From assembly GCA_905250075.1 (NCBI GenBank), contig CAJNOP010000391.1, forward strand, positions 6,687 through 70,686: a stretch of 64,000 bases of DNA, written 5' to 3'. This stretch comes from Rotaria sp. Silwood1. Lineage: Eukaryota > Rotifera > Eurotatoria > Philodinida > Philodinidae. The notes beneath the pieces were generated by a model. It made no database searches, had not been told where the DNA came from, and saw only the letters and a list, made by a program, of their open reading frames with translations. The position numbers were made by a program, and so were the translations under genes. Shown piece after piece: positions 1-10,615 of the stretch (positions are counted from its first letter, which is position 1; the number at the start of each line of letters is the position of its first letter).

Positions 1-47
1 GACCCAGACACAGACCCAGACCTAGACCTAGATTCAGACCCACACCT
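1..47. repeat. Degenerate GACCCAGA-type short tandem repeat
   Basis: The window opens with irregular repeats of a GACCCAGA/GACCTAGA-like unit and runs into a CCCACACC word resembling the C-rich telomere-like strand seen elsewhere. It is cut by the window edge, so its full length is unknown. Confidence 0.5.
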
Positions 48-462
48 GTTTTGAGGATTAGGGTAAAGAGACACTTTCACTCTCACGGCATGTGCAATCA
101 TCACTCTGTTATTTCACATGATCGATAAGTTTTTGACTTAACAGGGAGAAAAATGTATTTATACACTGTGGACAAAGTATAAAAATGAAGAATACGATAA
201 ATCGAAACAAAAAACAAAAGAGGAATGAAGGCATAAAATGACAATAAATTATAGGAATATCACGAGATTGAACTATCAATCATAGATATTCTCATAAGAA
301 TGTTAAAGGATAATCGCCGTGTCGTTTACAATTGGCTGCACATAATAGTTGTAAAACCATTTCTAATCTACTCTCTCTGATTGAGAATGTTCCTTTCATC
401 ATCGGTTTGACTATCATCAAGAGAACAAACCAAGGAGAAAACGACAAAGTCAACGTTGTTTG

Positions 463-762
463 TTACAAATTATCTGAAAGTGAATCAACTTGTCTCCGAT
501 GTCCCACTATCATGACGACATTCGATCGCACAAAATGAACTTCTGTTCGATGAAATCTGAGATAATCTTTGACAACACTCTGAACTGCATCCGCCTTGAC
601 CAATTCATTTGAAACCAAAGACTTATCCAGGAAGTGACTTGGAGGACCGTCGCCGCCACCCTTTAGGAAAAAACTCCTGTATGAGTCGAACAGATACTTA
701 GCCAAAAATATCTGAGAAGACCCTTTAGCAATCTCGAAAGGCGACATGGTTGCTCGCCTCAC
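463..762 (-). CDS. Possible small protein or exon, unrecognised
   Basis: A 99-codon open frame on the minus strand has balanced, coding-like composition (for example LVKADAVQSVVKDYLRFHRT and FVRSNVVMIVGHRRQ). The more natural start is the second Met (MSPFEIAKG). There is no recognisable domain, signal peptide or membrane segment. GC content is higher than in the surroundings. It could be an exon of a larger broken gene or a chance frame. I do not assign a function. Confidence 0.25.
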   Translation of the reverse strand: MRRATMSPFEIAKGSSQIFLAKYLFDSYRSFFLKGGGDGPPSHFLDKSLVSNELVKADAVQSVVKDYLRFHRTEVHFVRSNVVMIVGHRRQVDSLSDNL

Positions 763-999
763 CGCTGTATTGTCGGTATCTATCCTTTCTTCTCCGAAAG
801 TGCATAGGTCAAAAAGATATAGGTGTCTTATTTGTGATCACTAGATCGTTAGAACAGAACCTATCCACTTTAAAGATAAAGGTATCTGAAGAGATCTTTA
901 GCCGGATCGAAACGTGTCCTGGTTGCTCGTCACACCATCATCCTCACACCCTGAACTCGTTCTAGCGTTTTCTCTTTCGATTAAAAATCTTTCAAACTC

Positions 1000-1045
1000 A
1001 CCCACACCCACACACCCGTACACCACACCCTCACCCTCATCTGTG
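1000..1045. repeat. Single C-rich telomere-like arm
   Basis: A run of ACCCACACCCACACACCC and related words. It resembles the C-rich arm of the hairpin family described below, but I see no matching G-rich arm on its left. The words CACCCTCAAGATAG that end the element at 10616-10692 recur near 1293-1306, which suggests a broken copy of the same family. Confidence 0.4.
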
Positions 1046-1154
1046 GAGCTCAGTGGTGCAGTAGCCGTTATATCGTGGATGGATAAGTCTTACACTTAGG
1101 CGAAGATATCCTCTTCATCAGACAGTATCTTAGTTTGACACATGGTAAAGATGT

Positions 1155-1227
1155 GACCGTGTAGCTCAGGTGGTAGAGCAGCCGACATGTTATCAGAAGA
1201 TCGCGGGTTCGAGTCCCACCTCGGACA
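1155..1227 (+). tRNA. tRNA-like sequence, probably a degenerate tRNA or tRNA-derived SINE head
   Basis: The internal promoter boxes are clear: an A-box/D-arm (TAGCTCAGGTGGTAGAGC) and a B-box/T-arm (GGGTTCGAGTCCC). The acceptor stem, GACCGTG against CTCGGAC, has two mismatches in seven pairs, and the anticodon stem is poorly paired. The anticodon loop region (ATGTTAT) resembles an Asn or Thr tRNA with changes. These defects make a functional tRNA unlikely. A pseudogene or a SINE promoter region is more probable. Confidence 0.45.
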
Positions 1228-1239
1228 CGTTTGTATTTT

Positions 1240-1800
1240 GTGTTGAACTGGAGCTTGCGCGGTGCATTGGCCCCATAGCGCCTTGTCCTCTCACCCTCAA
1301 GATAGTGATATTTCGGCTATTTCTAGAGGAATTTTAGGACTATGTTTTGATTGTTCAATGTATCTTTTATACTAGTTCCTGCCACTTGATAATCTTTATC
1401 AATAATAGTAAAATACTCTATATAGTATTGTGACAATTTCTCTCATTTCATCGGCACACCATTACCCCTAATTCGGATCCTGTTCAGAATTTCCATACGT
1501 TTCTACCCAAATATTTCTCTGAATTGAAAAGGTTAGATCCTCGCAAAATACACTGTAGATTCTGTCAAGAATCTAAACTAGATTTGGAACCAGAATTATG
1601 AAATGATTGTAGCAGATTCTGTTTAGATTTGCGAAGAAGAAATCTGGATTTCATTCATTCATTATTTATTTAATACATTTAGGCAATCAAAACCGAATCG
1701 TCGTAATGCAGAATTCAAACGGAACGACAGCGATTAGCCACACTGACACTCGTTGTCTTCAAATCGTCTGTGGTTCACTGCATTTACTCTTGCAAATAGC
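1240..1800. other. No gene seen
   Basis: AT-rich sequence with no convincing open frame. The part nearest the tRNA-like head could be a SINE body, but no poly-A tail or target duplication was identified. Confidence 0.4.
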
Positions 1801-1808
1801 AATGAAAT

Positions 1809-2290
1809 CTAGTCGCATTGAGGTGCGATTTTCATCATTGACCGAACCTTCAATTCTTCTATGAAAGATTGAGCCAATGGATGGATCTCTTCGAAGCCAT
1901 GGTAAGATATTGCTACGTTACCGTCGTACCACTTGAACACTGTCGTTTCCGTGACACATTTTTGATCGAGGAAGAATTGAGTAAGTACTGCAAAAAGTCG
2001 TGCTATTAAAGAATAAATCATCTATACTTTAAAAAACATTTCTGGAATGCATTCTTACATAGATCATCGGCTTTGCCATTGAATAAAAACAGTTGTAACG
2101 CCACCATGACAAACATTTCATCCATAGTTGTAGTGATTCGCTTTTTTATCGTCCAAATATGTGTGGTTAGAATTGTGCTCTTATCACTTGGATTAGTAGT
2201 AGTGGACCATGCTTCAAGATAAGCGCGAATCACTCCAATTAACCTGTCCTCTTTCTTTGTTCTCTGAAACAGGACATCATAAAACATCAC
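1809..2290 (-). pseudogene. W2-domain-like protein, copy 1 (3' part, 5' end damaged)
   Basis: Two exons encode a C-terminal HEAT-type W2 domain as found in eIF4G, eIF5 and eIF2B-epsilon. The signature is FFLDQKCVTETTVFKWYDG followed by AQSFIEELK. The exons are 2059-2290 and 1809-2002, joined across a 56-bp GT-AG intron (2003-2058) in phase 1. The same intron position and phase occur in copy 2, showing the two are paralogues. Upstream of 2290 the frame meets a stop and appears shifted, with related words continuing in another frame. The open frame at 3094-3276, on the far side of the foldback element, may be the detached 5' part. In the family this domain binds partners such as eIF2 or kinases, but that role cannot be assumed for a fragment. 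Confidence 0.5.
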
Positions 2291-2384
2291 ATCAATTTCT
2301 TTCGTAGCACGGCGTTAAGCTCCTTTGCTATCGCACCTTATTTAACACATTCAAGGTGTTTTGAACTTTCAACGAACTGATCTA

Positions 2385-3085
2385 ATGTCCGCGTCAGAAT
2401 GAAAGAGGGGTGGATGTAAGCGCAATATCTCCATAACGGCAATAGTTAGCGACCTGCGGTTTTCACCAGTTGAAAGAGGACAAGTCAGGATATCTCTTTT
2501 CCCGACCATATAAAAGTCTAAATCCTTTTAAAACTAATCAAATTCGAAAAACATGTAAAAGAATGCACGAAAATAACCTGCCATCTAAGTGAAATTTTGA
2601 TTTTGACTTTTGATTTAGATAGAGGAACCTGAGATCTGTAGTTCAAGATACAATGCAAATGGTTCTCTTATTACATTATACGGTTGAACAAATGGAAGAA
2701 TTTATTTTTATGCACAAATCATAGGAAACTTTGCTGGTTTTTTATTAATTTTTCACACTTTTTACCATAATAGCTTGACATTTCGATGAAAACTTAATGG
2801 AAAGTAAGAAAGAGCATTTTACCTTAAACTATAGATGTCAAGTCCCTCTATCTAAATCAAAGGTCAAAATCAAAATTTCAGTCAGATGGCAGGCCATCCT
2901 CATGCATTCTTTTCTGTATTTTTCGAAGATGATTAGTTTTAAAAGGATTTTGTCTTATATATGATCGAGGAAAAAGATATCCCAACTTCTCCTCTGTCAA
3001 TTGGTGAAAGCTGCAGGTCGTTAACTATTGCCGTTATCGAGATATTGCGCTTAGACCCACCCCTCTTTCATTCTGGCGTGGACAT
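2385..3085. mobile_element. 701-bp foldback element (MITE) with TA target duplication
   Basis: The ends are inverted copies beginning ATGTCCGCGTCAGAATGAAA on the left and its near-complement on the right (TTTCATTCTGGCGTGGACAT). The inverted arms extend about 250 bp each (roughly 2385-2640 and 2840-3085) around a loop of about 200 bp. TA flanks both ends (2383-2384 and 3086-3087), as expected for the Tc1/mariner superfamily. There is no transposase frame, so it is non-autonomous. It separates the two W2 paralogues. Confidence 0.8.
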
Positions 3086-3093
3086 TAGTATTA

Positions 3094-3276
3094 CTATACT
3101 TGATAGTAAGCATTGAGTGCATGTTCGTTTGTCAGGGGCACAACACGAAAGAACTTGATCAACTCTGGTGTGGCTGCAAGACTGCGACGCTTCTGTAGGT
3201 GAAAGCGAACACTTCCGTATTCGCTGAATATCGCTTGTCCGCTCGATGACGCTAGTGATGTTGAATTTGATGGCAC
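3094..3276 (-). CDS. Possible coding fragment beside the foldback element
   Basis: A 60-codon frame (SEYGSVRFHLQKRRSLAATP and PELIKFFRVVPLTNEHALNA) stops close to the right end of the foldback element. It lies 5' of the damaged copy 1 on the same strand and could be its separated upstream part. No domain is recognised. Confidence 0.25.
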   Translation of the reverse strand: MPSNSTSLASSSGQAIFSEYGSVRFHLQKRRSLAATPELIKFFRVVPLTNEHALNAYYQV

Positions 3277-3306
3277 TACTAGAAAACCAGATAATAGAAA
3301 ACGAAT

Positions 3307-4010
3307 TTATCTCGGACAGAAACTACGTTCATGAAAAATAATCTCACCGTCTTCTTGAAGCATCTGTATAAATGGTTTAGCTAATCGCTGCGCTTGTTTG
3401 AATCCGATGTAACTAAACACATCATCGCTAGTATACCATTGCAACAAGGCACGCTTAGTTGTACACTGTTTGTCAAGAAGAAAGTTCAAGATGATGGCCA
3501 TGATTTCCTCTAGAGAATCGAATACACTCTTGTAATCATGTCGTAGAGAAGACGAACATAGTAAACTTACGCGGGGGAGCAGTGATATTCGTAAAGTAAC
3601 TTTCGTTAAAGAATACTTGCACTCCCAAGACGACTTTCAGATGACATGAATCATTAGTGATGTATTTTTTAATAGTAGCTAAATACTGATGGAATATAGC
3701 ATCTTTCTCGGCTACCTTCTGCTGCTTGTGCCATGCTGCCAGATAACAATGCACAAGAATTTCTAACTTAAAATGATCCTTTTGATTCTAATAATGAAAA
3801 AAAGCATGCATACATAAAAGAAGTCTGTTTAACTCCTAGCATACTCGAATGTAGGTATCGATTTCGGCCTTGCTTTGTACTACTGATGATGTATTGCTAA
3901 ACATTTTGGCGAGTCGCTTGAGTGCATGGCCCTTGCGCTGACTTTTAAAGACAATATTTGGATAATGCAACAGACACGGTGACACATCAGATAATCGCTG
4001 CTGACCTATT
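3307..4010 (-). CDS. W2-domain-like protein, copy 2 (partial gene model)
   Basis: Three exons are supported: 3845 to about 4010, 3571-3766 and 3307-3509. Their introns are 3767-3844 (78 bp) and 3510-3570 (61 bp), with matching phases. The last exons carry a W2 signature: FLLDKQCTTKRALLQWYTSD, then AKPFIQMLQEDGE. This domain ends eIF4G, eIF5, eIF2B-epsilon and BZW proteins and is normally a protein-binding HEAT module. The region before it (CYLAAWHKQQ, YLATIKKYI) is alpha-helical and matches copy 1 (AYLEAWSTT, IWTIKKRI). The 5' end is unresolved: a frame at 3987-4181 (TQLRAVDDVLYLLRQQAFLT) looks coding but is out of frame with the next exon. The gene may be truncated or may be part of the B-box gene upstream. 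Confidence 0.5.
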
Positions 4011-4363
4011 GATAAATGGTTCTGAATTGATTTCTATAGATCTGTTGAAAACTTTTCTCGTTAAAAAAGCTTGCTGTCGTAAAAGATAGAGAACATCATC
4101 TACAGCCCTAAGTTGTGTTAGAAGTATCGTATCGAATATTTGTATCAGAAAATGACTGAAAAATATTTTGTTGCACAACACAAACTATCACTTTGAATCG
4201 AATAATTTGACATGCTCTCCGAGCAAACAAGCATTCTGTTGGTTTAATGCTTCATAAGATTCGATAAGTTACAATACAGTACGAATTAAACATATGAAGA
4301 CTCGTGTATAACAATCTGCTTCTCAGATTCGACCAAGAGTTCAAAAATGTTGAGCATTAGAGA

Positions 4364-4939
4364 TCACTTACTCGATATTGTTTCAATAAAATTTTCTTCC
4401 AATAAATGTTTTTCATTTTGTTTTGTCGTAGACTGCTTCACTTGTATTCGACAGACGAGTGACTGCGTTGGAACATCCTCGGAAATTTCAATCGATGAGT
4501 GTTCCTCGAGCAGCTTTCGAATTTCTTTCAGCTTCTCAATCCAGTGCTCCAAATCTATTTCTGTGTAGTCGTCGGATTCTCGACTTACTTGGAGTTGTTC
4601 AGCCACTTGGCGAAGAGTTGGCTGCAATTGTTGTTTGCTATGTTCAATCGATTCGCGTACATCGGCTCGAGCTTTCTCTGCCGCTTCTTGAATGTTTTTG
4701 ATGGACTTTTTTTCCCAATCGTCTATGCGAGATAGAAGAGATTGTACATTGTTTTCTTGAAGAAGATCTCGTCGAAGAAGATCATGCTCTTGTCCAATAT
4801 CATCCATTTTCGCGGTCAACTCATGACGATGTTCGATGAAGTGTTTTCCACAGAACCATCTTTGACATCCACCACAAGTTGCAACACCTCCACTCTTGTA
4901 ACATTTCATGCATGGTTGTTTCCATGTAGCTGATGCCAT
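4364..4939 (-). CDS. B-box-like zinc finger, coiled-coil protein
   Basis: The 191-codon frame starts MASATWKQPC. Residues 10-45 hold a Cys/His cluster of the form C-x2-C, C-x2-C, C-x2-H and H-x3-H (CMKCYKSGGVATCGGCQRWF, CGKHFIEHRH), typical of a B-box or related zinc-binding fold. The rest is a long charged helix expected to form a coiled coil (DLLQENNVQSLLSRIDDWEK, QLQPTLRQVAEQLQVSRESD). Such N-terminal modules resemble TRIM-type scaffolds, though no RING is present. The last codons overlap a good donor (TCGA|GTAAGT, intron starting at 4371), so the true protein probably continues in a downstream exon that I could not fix. W2-like exons follow on the same strand. Confidence 0.6.
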   Translation of the reverse strand: MASATWKQPCMKCYKSGGVATCGGCQRWFCGKHFIEHRHELTAKMDDIGQEHDLLRRDLLQENNVQSLLSRIDDWEKKSIKNIQEAAEKARADVRESIEHSKQQLQPTLRQVAEQLQVSRESDDYTEIDLEHWIEKLKEIRKLLEEHSSIEISEDVPTQSLVCRIQVKQSTTKQNEKHLLEENFIETISSK

Positions 4940-5099
4940 GTTTGATGTTCTGAATTGTGCAATAAAAGTTTTTGCTGATAGTCGATAAAAACTCTTGATG
5001 GAATAACGAAACGACTTTTTGGAAAATGAGGAACAACTTTTTTCGATGTCGGGACACTATTGTTTGATATGATATGATAATTTGAGTCATACTCTTGAC

Positions 5100-5890
5100 G
5101 AAAACAAGACTAAGTCAGAAGAATCATAGGTGAGTCTACAGATTGGAGGATGATGACAGATCGACAGATGTCCTTGCTGTTCATTCATAGTCAAATATGG
5201 CATGTAGAACAACGATATTGGAAGATTAGCCGGCTCGAGGGTGGGTGCGGGTGAAGAAATGATGGGGTCGTATGAAGTGAACCAAAGTTGGCGTCAGCCA
5301 AACTGGAGTCCACAATCCGCATTTTATCGTATTCCTTATATTTAACGCAGAAAGTTGCCAACAAGTATCCTCGATTGTTTCGAAGATGTTTTATAGATTG
5401 TTTTCTCGACCCTTTTGAGCACTATCTAGTAGTGGTATTCGAAACTTTTTAAGGGCTATCCGGGGTACCCTTAGTAACTTTTTATGTGATACCATTAGTC
5501 AGTTTTTAAGAGCTGCCCAGGGTACCCTCACAAGGGAAATCGCTCGACGTGTAACCTGGTGTTTGAGATCAGACATTCCCCTTTGGGTAGAATCTATTCA
5601 GGGTAGAATAACCTAGAAGGATTTGTATCCACCCACTGTCCTTCTGGAGTTATGGCCATTTTACCGTTTTTTTGGCCAGCAGTATATCTTTAAGAAGGCG
5701 TAGAACGGTCAATTTTCAAAGAGTTTACTATACGTTGCACTTTCATAACCCTGTTTACGATTTTTATGATTCTAATAAACCCTTTTATATACCCTTCCGA
5801 AGAATTTCCGAACGGGTTCAGGAGATGCTTCTATACCGTAAAAAGTGGTATAGGAAACCTATCCTATATCCAGAAAGGTTCACTTAACAA
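5100..5890. other. No gene; short local duplication
   Basis: No convincing coding frame. Around 5440-5535 a segment of about 30 bp (TTTTTAAGGGCTATCCGGGG, then TACCCT) recurs about 60 bp downstream with changes (TTTTTAAGAGCTGCCCAGGG, then TACCCT). Confidence 0.4.
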
Positions 5891-5892
5891 AA

Positions 5893-6165
5893 CAATAAGA
5901 GTCTATTCCTATTTGTCAACTAAACGAAGAATGAGAATCTATGTATACATCTCAAGTAAATATAAAAAATAGAAATCTGTTTGCATATCTCAATTAAAGA
6001 AAAAGATAAGAATCTATTTCTTTATCTCAACTCAACGACAAAACAAGAATACTTTCGACATCTCACCTAACCAAAAATTAACAATCGTTGTCTATACCTT
6101 AACTATATAAAAAAAATGAGAATCATCTTCTTTGTCTTGAATAAACTAAAAATAAAAAATTTTCT
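5893..6165. repeat. Diverged minisatellite, about 37-bp units
   Basis: About seven head-to-tail units each carry a GAATCTAT-like start, an ATCTCAA-like middle and an A-rich end. Individual units differ at many positions, so the array is old. Nothing coding overlaps it. Confidence 0.6.
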
Positions 6166-6517
6166 TTATTAGGGAATGTTAAAGAGCACTCTAACGATAT
6201 CCATTATTTTCTTTCTTTCTCTTTATGCGAGTGTATATATATCGGTGTCCGTGTGTGCACGCGCGTGTCTTTCTTCTCTTCTCTTTGCTTGTCCATTTTA
6301 CTCGTCTTATATATATCTATGTCATTCTATTTTTCCATTATTTAGTCAATAAAAATCATTGAAATTCTCATGTTCTACTTACTATTGCGCAGTTAAATGA
6401 CGTCATATTCTCTTTTAAGAAGTGTACAAAGTAATAAGTACAGCAGCAATGACACGTGCTTCGGCTCCGCTACGAGTCTCATCAGATGGCTTATATAAGT
6501 ACAGCAGTCATGACGCC
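6166..6517. other. No gene; TC-rich and TG-rich simple sequence
   Basis: Contains a CTTTCTTTCT run, TATATA/GTGTGT stretches and a short local duplication (AGTACAGCAGCAATGACACG and AGTACAGCAGTCATGACGCC, around 6435-6516). Confidence 0.4.
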
Positions 6518-6633
6518 GGTGTGGGGCGTGGGTGGGTGTGGGTGTGCCTCGTGTTCGAAGCGCTCACACACACACGCCCCCATCTACGCTCACGCCCTCA
6601 CACCCCCACCCCCACACCCACACTGCACACCCC
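6518..6633. repeat. Telomere-like hairpin element
   Basis: A G-rich arm (GTGGGGCGTGGGTGGGTGTG) is followed by a short spacer (CTCGTGTTCGAAGCGC) and a long C-rich arm (CACCCCCACCCCCACACCCA). The order is G arm then C arm on the + strand. Confidence 0.7.
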
Positions 6634-6987
6634 AAACATCAATCACAATTGTACTTTTATGAATATCTTTTTAGTCAGATCTATGCATCATTGTAGTTGC
6701 ATTGTCTTATAGAATGGTTCACTGAGTGCTATGAGTTCGTACTGTAACTGGGAATGTTTATATCAAAAGTTTTATAACCAGTGACACGGCACAAATATAT
6801 TCAATTTGCGACCGAAAAAAAATGAAAAAAAAAGACTTAAAACCATTAGATATCTATATCTAGTAAATATCATTCCACACCATAATCAAAAAAAATAAAA
6901 AACAATACTAATAGATACAAGGCATTAATACAGAAAAAACAATGTTTAAATGTATAGAAAATAGCGTCAATACATACGAAAAGAAAA

Positions 6988-9900
6988 TTATACACAGAAA
7001 AAACAGACACGAATAACAAGAGTTTTCATAGGATACAGGAAAATCATTGAAACCACTGAGAAAAACGTTTGTGTTTCTAAATACAGTTGATCCAGTCTTT
7101 CCATTTCGGTGAGTTGAGATTTACTTGGTTTAATTAGTAAAGCCTTGTAATCGAATTGCCGTAAGATAATTAGATCGACTAAACATTGTACACGAGATAA
7201 TGGTACATAAACTGCGGCAATATCTTCAGTTTCATTTGGCAGTTTAAGATCGATCACGACTTTATTCAAAGTTTGGCCTTGACTCTTATTGTCGTGATGC
7301 AATAAGCAAGCACAAGTGGTGGTAGTGCACGTCGTTTAATTGATAAAATTGCTTTTTGATTTGATTTTGGCTTCTTATCTTTTGGGAGAATGTCAGCAAT
7401 ATCGACACGAAATGTTTGCTCTATTAACGGTATTGAAACAAACTTCGGTTGAAGTTCTTCAAGATTACATTCAATCTTCGATTTGGCAATTTCAATCAAT
7501 GCATATACTGGTCTATGAGTACATTGTGTATTGTTCGGGAATGTTTCGGATAAAACACCTGTTGACATAGAATCTGTCTGGTAGACTAATTGTCGAAAGA
7601 TCCCATTAATGCCATTGATAAGACCAAGTTCAATAGTAATGTTTTGTGTCAAAATAACAGGCATTTCAGAAATAAAAGGTAACAAACCAGGTAAATGTTC
7701 TGTTTTACTATTGGATAATTGTACCAGTTTTTTTATGAGTACAGAATCTTCGATTGGTTTACCTTTGCCAGCAGGGCTCGAAACGGGCCAATTTTTGATG
7801 GCCCAGCCAGGCCCGCCCGAACAATTAACCGTGCCCGCCCGGCCCGGCCCGAATAACAATGGCACTATTATCATTATAGTTCTTTTATAAAGAAGGTTTT
7901 CACATGACGGAACCCAATATCACTGGATTTAGAGATGGTTATTTCTCCTTGATTTATTTTAATTTTAAACTTGTTGAATTTTAAATCAAGTATAGATTTG
8001 AACGTTGAAGAGATAAATAAATTTAAAATTTGATTTATTTATATGAATTTCAATAAGTTAAATTTAAAATAAATTTAACTTTTTGGATGTCAGAACTTAA
8101 ACTAATTTTAAATGTAAATTTACAAATTTACATTTAAAATAAATTTAAACTCTCATACCTGAAAACTTAAATTTATTTTAGATTTAGATTTTTAAAAATT
8201 AATTTTTGGACTTATTAAGTTTTTATAAATGCAAAATTGATCATCCCTACACTGTTGTAATTTTTCAAATCATTATAATAACGTTACTTATGATCATGAT
8301 GATCACGACTTGAATAAGGTGAGACAATTCTAAGTCTTCAAAAAAGCCTGGTAGATGAAAAAGGCGAAAGATTTTCGTGTGATTGTTTCGGAATCAGAGT
8401 TAACCTGGTAGATAAGTCAAATTACTTACTGAATCAATAGAGTAAGATGAATCCATCGACACTTCAACTTCTGGAATACTATTATTTATTAGCACAAACC
8501 TCACAGAAGTGAAACACCAACTGGTCAAATTCAATGAGTCACATGGATTGATATTTCTACTTTCTCTGCTAATTTTAGTATACAGCTAAAACTGTTCCAC
8601 TTAAATACTGTTTATGTGGCTTAATACAGTTAATAGTTCACTCTATTTTCTCTGTGAATGAGGTGTTATCATACTGAATAAATACTTTGTTTTCATTTAT
8701 TGCCTAAATGAAATTTCCAAAGCGTTCACATGGTGAAGCTTCTTGATCGTTAACAATTCTGAGATGTACAACACATGTAACAAAATGCCAATGAAAAACT
8801 TAAATAAACCGATTATCTTTTTTTTTGTTAAAAATCGATTAGAACGATGTCACTTAATTCTTACTGAAAATGAATTTTTCAACATGAAAAATAGATTTCA
8901 TTTGATTTTACTATTTTAAATCGATTTTTAGTCGAATAATAAAGTCCTATTGATTGAAATTGGTTTTTAGAAACTGATCAAGAATGATTAAAATCAAATG
9001 ATATCTATTCTTGAACCTGACAAATCAGATTCTGACTGGATCCAAATGGTGTCATTTTAATTGACACTTGTTCATAAAAAAATTAATTCTAATCTAATTT
9101 ATCGATATTTTTTCTTACACAAGTCAGTATTAATTGATGTCTATCTTAACGCCTGCTATACGTGTCAAAGTCTAGGCTAGTGTGATAATCACGATCTACT
9201 AAGCTAGGCAGTTCGAAAAAAACAGAGGTTAGAGTTCCTAACTTAAAACCCGAGAAAAACCTGTTTTACGACCACCACCATTTTAATCAAGTGAAAATTA
9301 ACTAGTTACTCTAATTTTGATTAAATGATGACAATTCCAACTCAATCGATCTTTAGCTAGGAAGAAGTCGACTAGAATCTTTTTTTTTGTCTTGTGTGAG
9401 AGATTTCCCTTGCAAAACAGAAATAAAGTTCGGACCGGGCGGCTCGGAAGAATTTGAAGCCCGCCCGGCCCGGAATAAAGACCTTCTTGGGCCGGGCTGG
9501 GCCGGGTCTGGGTCGGACCGAGCCGAGCCGGATCACCGGGCCGGGTGGCCCGTTTCGAGCCCTGTTTGCCAGTATCTTGAGCGACATACACCATTAGTGT
9601 GTAACCCAGTTGTACTGTATCGTGAATTGCTGTCTTGTTATACAATTGTGTTCGTACTTCAATTCGAAACACGAGAATGGGAGTCTGAAAAAGACTAAGA
9701 TAAAAATTTGTCTCAAAAAGAAAAAGAAAACGCAATTTATTCCACGGTGAATCATCTAGAGAAGCTATCGATGGCTGTTCAACTACTCGTGTCAGCAATA
9801 ATTCATAATCGTCGTAATTACATTGTCCATGACGAAGCCGTCCGAGCAGCTGAAGATATTGTAAATCCTCTGTTCGCATCTGTTGAGTAAGCTTTACAAC

Positions 9901-10583
9901 ACAGTGAATTTGAAGAATTAAAGAATGTGCGATACGTTGTTGAATTTCTTTTTCATTGGGCGATTTGCCCGATTTATTTTTGGATGGCAATTAGTAATCG
10001 GTGTGTAATGGTGCATCATATACAGGCCGATATTGTAAGTAATCGCCGAAGAAGATGACGTTCACATCACCGAATGAAAATTGAGGATCGACTTGTTTTG
10101 CAGCACATACAATTCTGTTACCTTTTGCTAATAGGGTTCAACCAACCATACTCATCTCATCAAGTAAGAGATATTCGACAAGTCTCCATTCTTTCTCAAG
10201 TTTTAAATCACCTGGTTTTATGGTTTTTGCCTTTCCTGAATTACGTTGTTCACCCAAAAATGAATGAATTGTCATGCCATCTATTTCAGCAACAGCAATT
10301 CCAGTAGGCGCGAGTTCTCTCATCATTTGCATTCTTTTTGTAATAAGTAAGTATTTGGTAAGAGCACGAATCAGTTGCGATTTGCTTGTACCACCACATC
10401 CAGGTATGAACATTATGAGCTGACCGTTATTGTCACCTAAAAATATTGTTTACTTCGATTAATGAAGATTTGTATTATAAAATTACCTGTGCGACATCGG
10501 CTGTCACCATCAAGATGACTTGTTATTATCATAAATGCGGCTCGTTGTTCTATATTCAATGTATATTCGTCAGCAATGCTTGC
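6988..10583 (-). pseudogene. PIF1-like DNA helicase pseudogene, interrupted by a hAT element
   Basis: On the minus strand the motifs run in order: LNIEQRAAF (about 10540), a P-loop (GCGGTSKSQ, about 10390), APTGIA and IHSFLG, Walker B (LLLDEMSMVG, 10140), FFGDYLQY (about 10050), LTQQMR, then PVILTQNITIELGLINGING (7630), KSQGQTLNKVVIDL (7270) and YVPLSRVQ near the end. This order is the PIF1/Helitron-type SF1B helicase plan. Damage: an in-frame TGA right after Walker B (about 10135), an in-frame TAA (about 9985), a frameshift near 7290 just before KSQGQTL, a Ser in place of the P-loop Gly (GGTSKS, not GGTGKS), and the 1.8-kb hAT insertion at 7772-9564. A 51-bp GT-AG intron lies at 10437-10487. 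No upstream replication-initiator domain is visible, so a Helitron origin is not shown. Confidence 0.8.
7772..9564. mobile_element. Non-autonomous hAT element, 1.79 kb
   Basis: The ends are CAGGGCTCGAAACGGGCC and its exact inverse GGCCCGTTTCGAGCCCTG. They are flanked by a perfect 8-bp duplication TTTGCCAG (7764-7771 and 9565-9572), which is diagnostic of the hAT superfamily. Both subterminal regions are packed with GGCCCG/CGGGCC words, probable transposase-binding repeats. The interior is AT-rich, with ATTTAAA palindromes at about 7950-8230, and has no transposase frame. It sits inside the helicase pseudogene. Confidence 0.9.
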
Positions 10584-10615
10584 CTGAGTAAGAAAACTAG
10601 TTGTGATTGAGATTA

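Noticed and set aside
1155-1227. Functional tRNA gene
   Set aside because: Mismatches in the acceptor stem and a poorly paired anticodon arm; kept only as a tRNA-like sequence.
4459-4735. Plus-strand frames opposite the B-box gene
   Set aside because: Shadows of the minus-strand coding sequence; composition is not coding-like.
5893-6165. Possible CRISPR-like array of about 37-bp units
   Set aside because: Units are diverged along their full length with no constant repeat/unique spacer pattern, and the DNA is eukaryotic.
9372-9698. Pro/Arg/Gly-rich frames on both strands near the right end of the 1.8-kb hAT element
   Set aside because: They arise from the GGCCCG subterminal repeats and are not genes.
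6988-10583. Helitron element
   Set aside because: Only the PIF1-like helicase is visible; no Rep domain, no 3' hairpin with CTRR end was identified.
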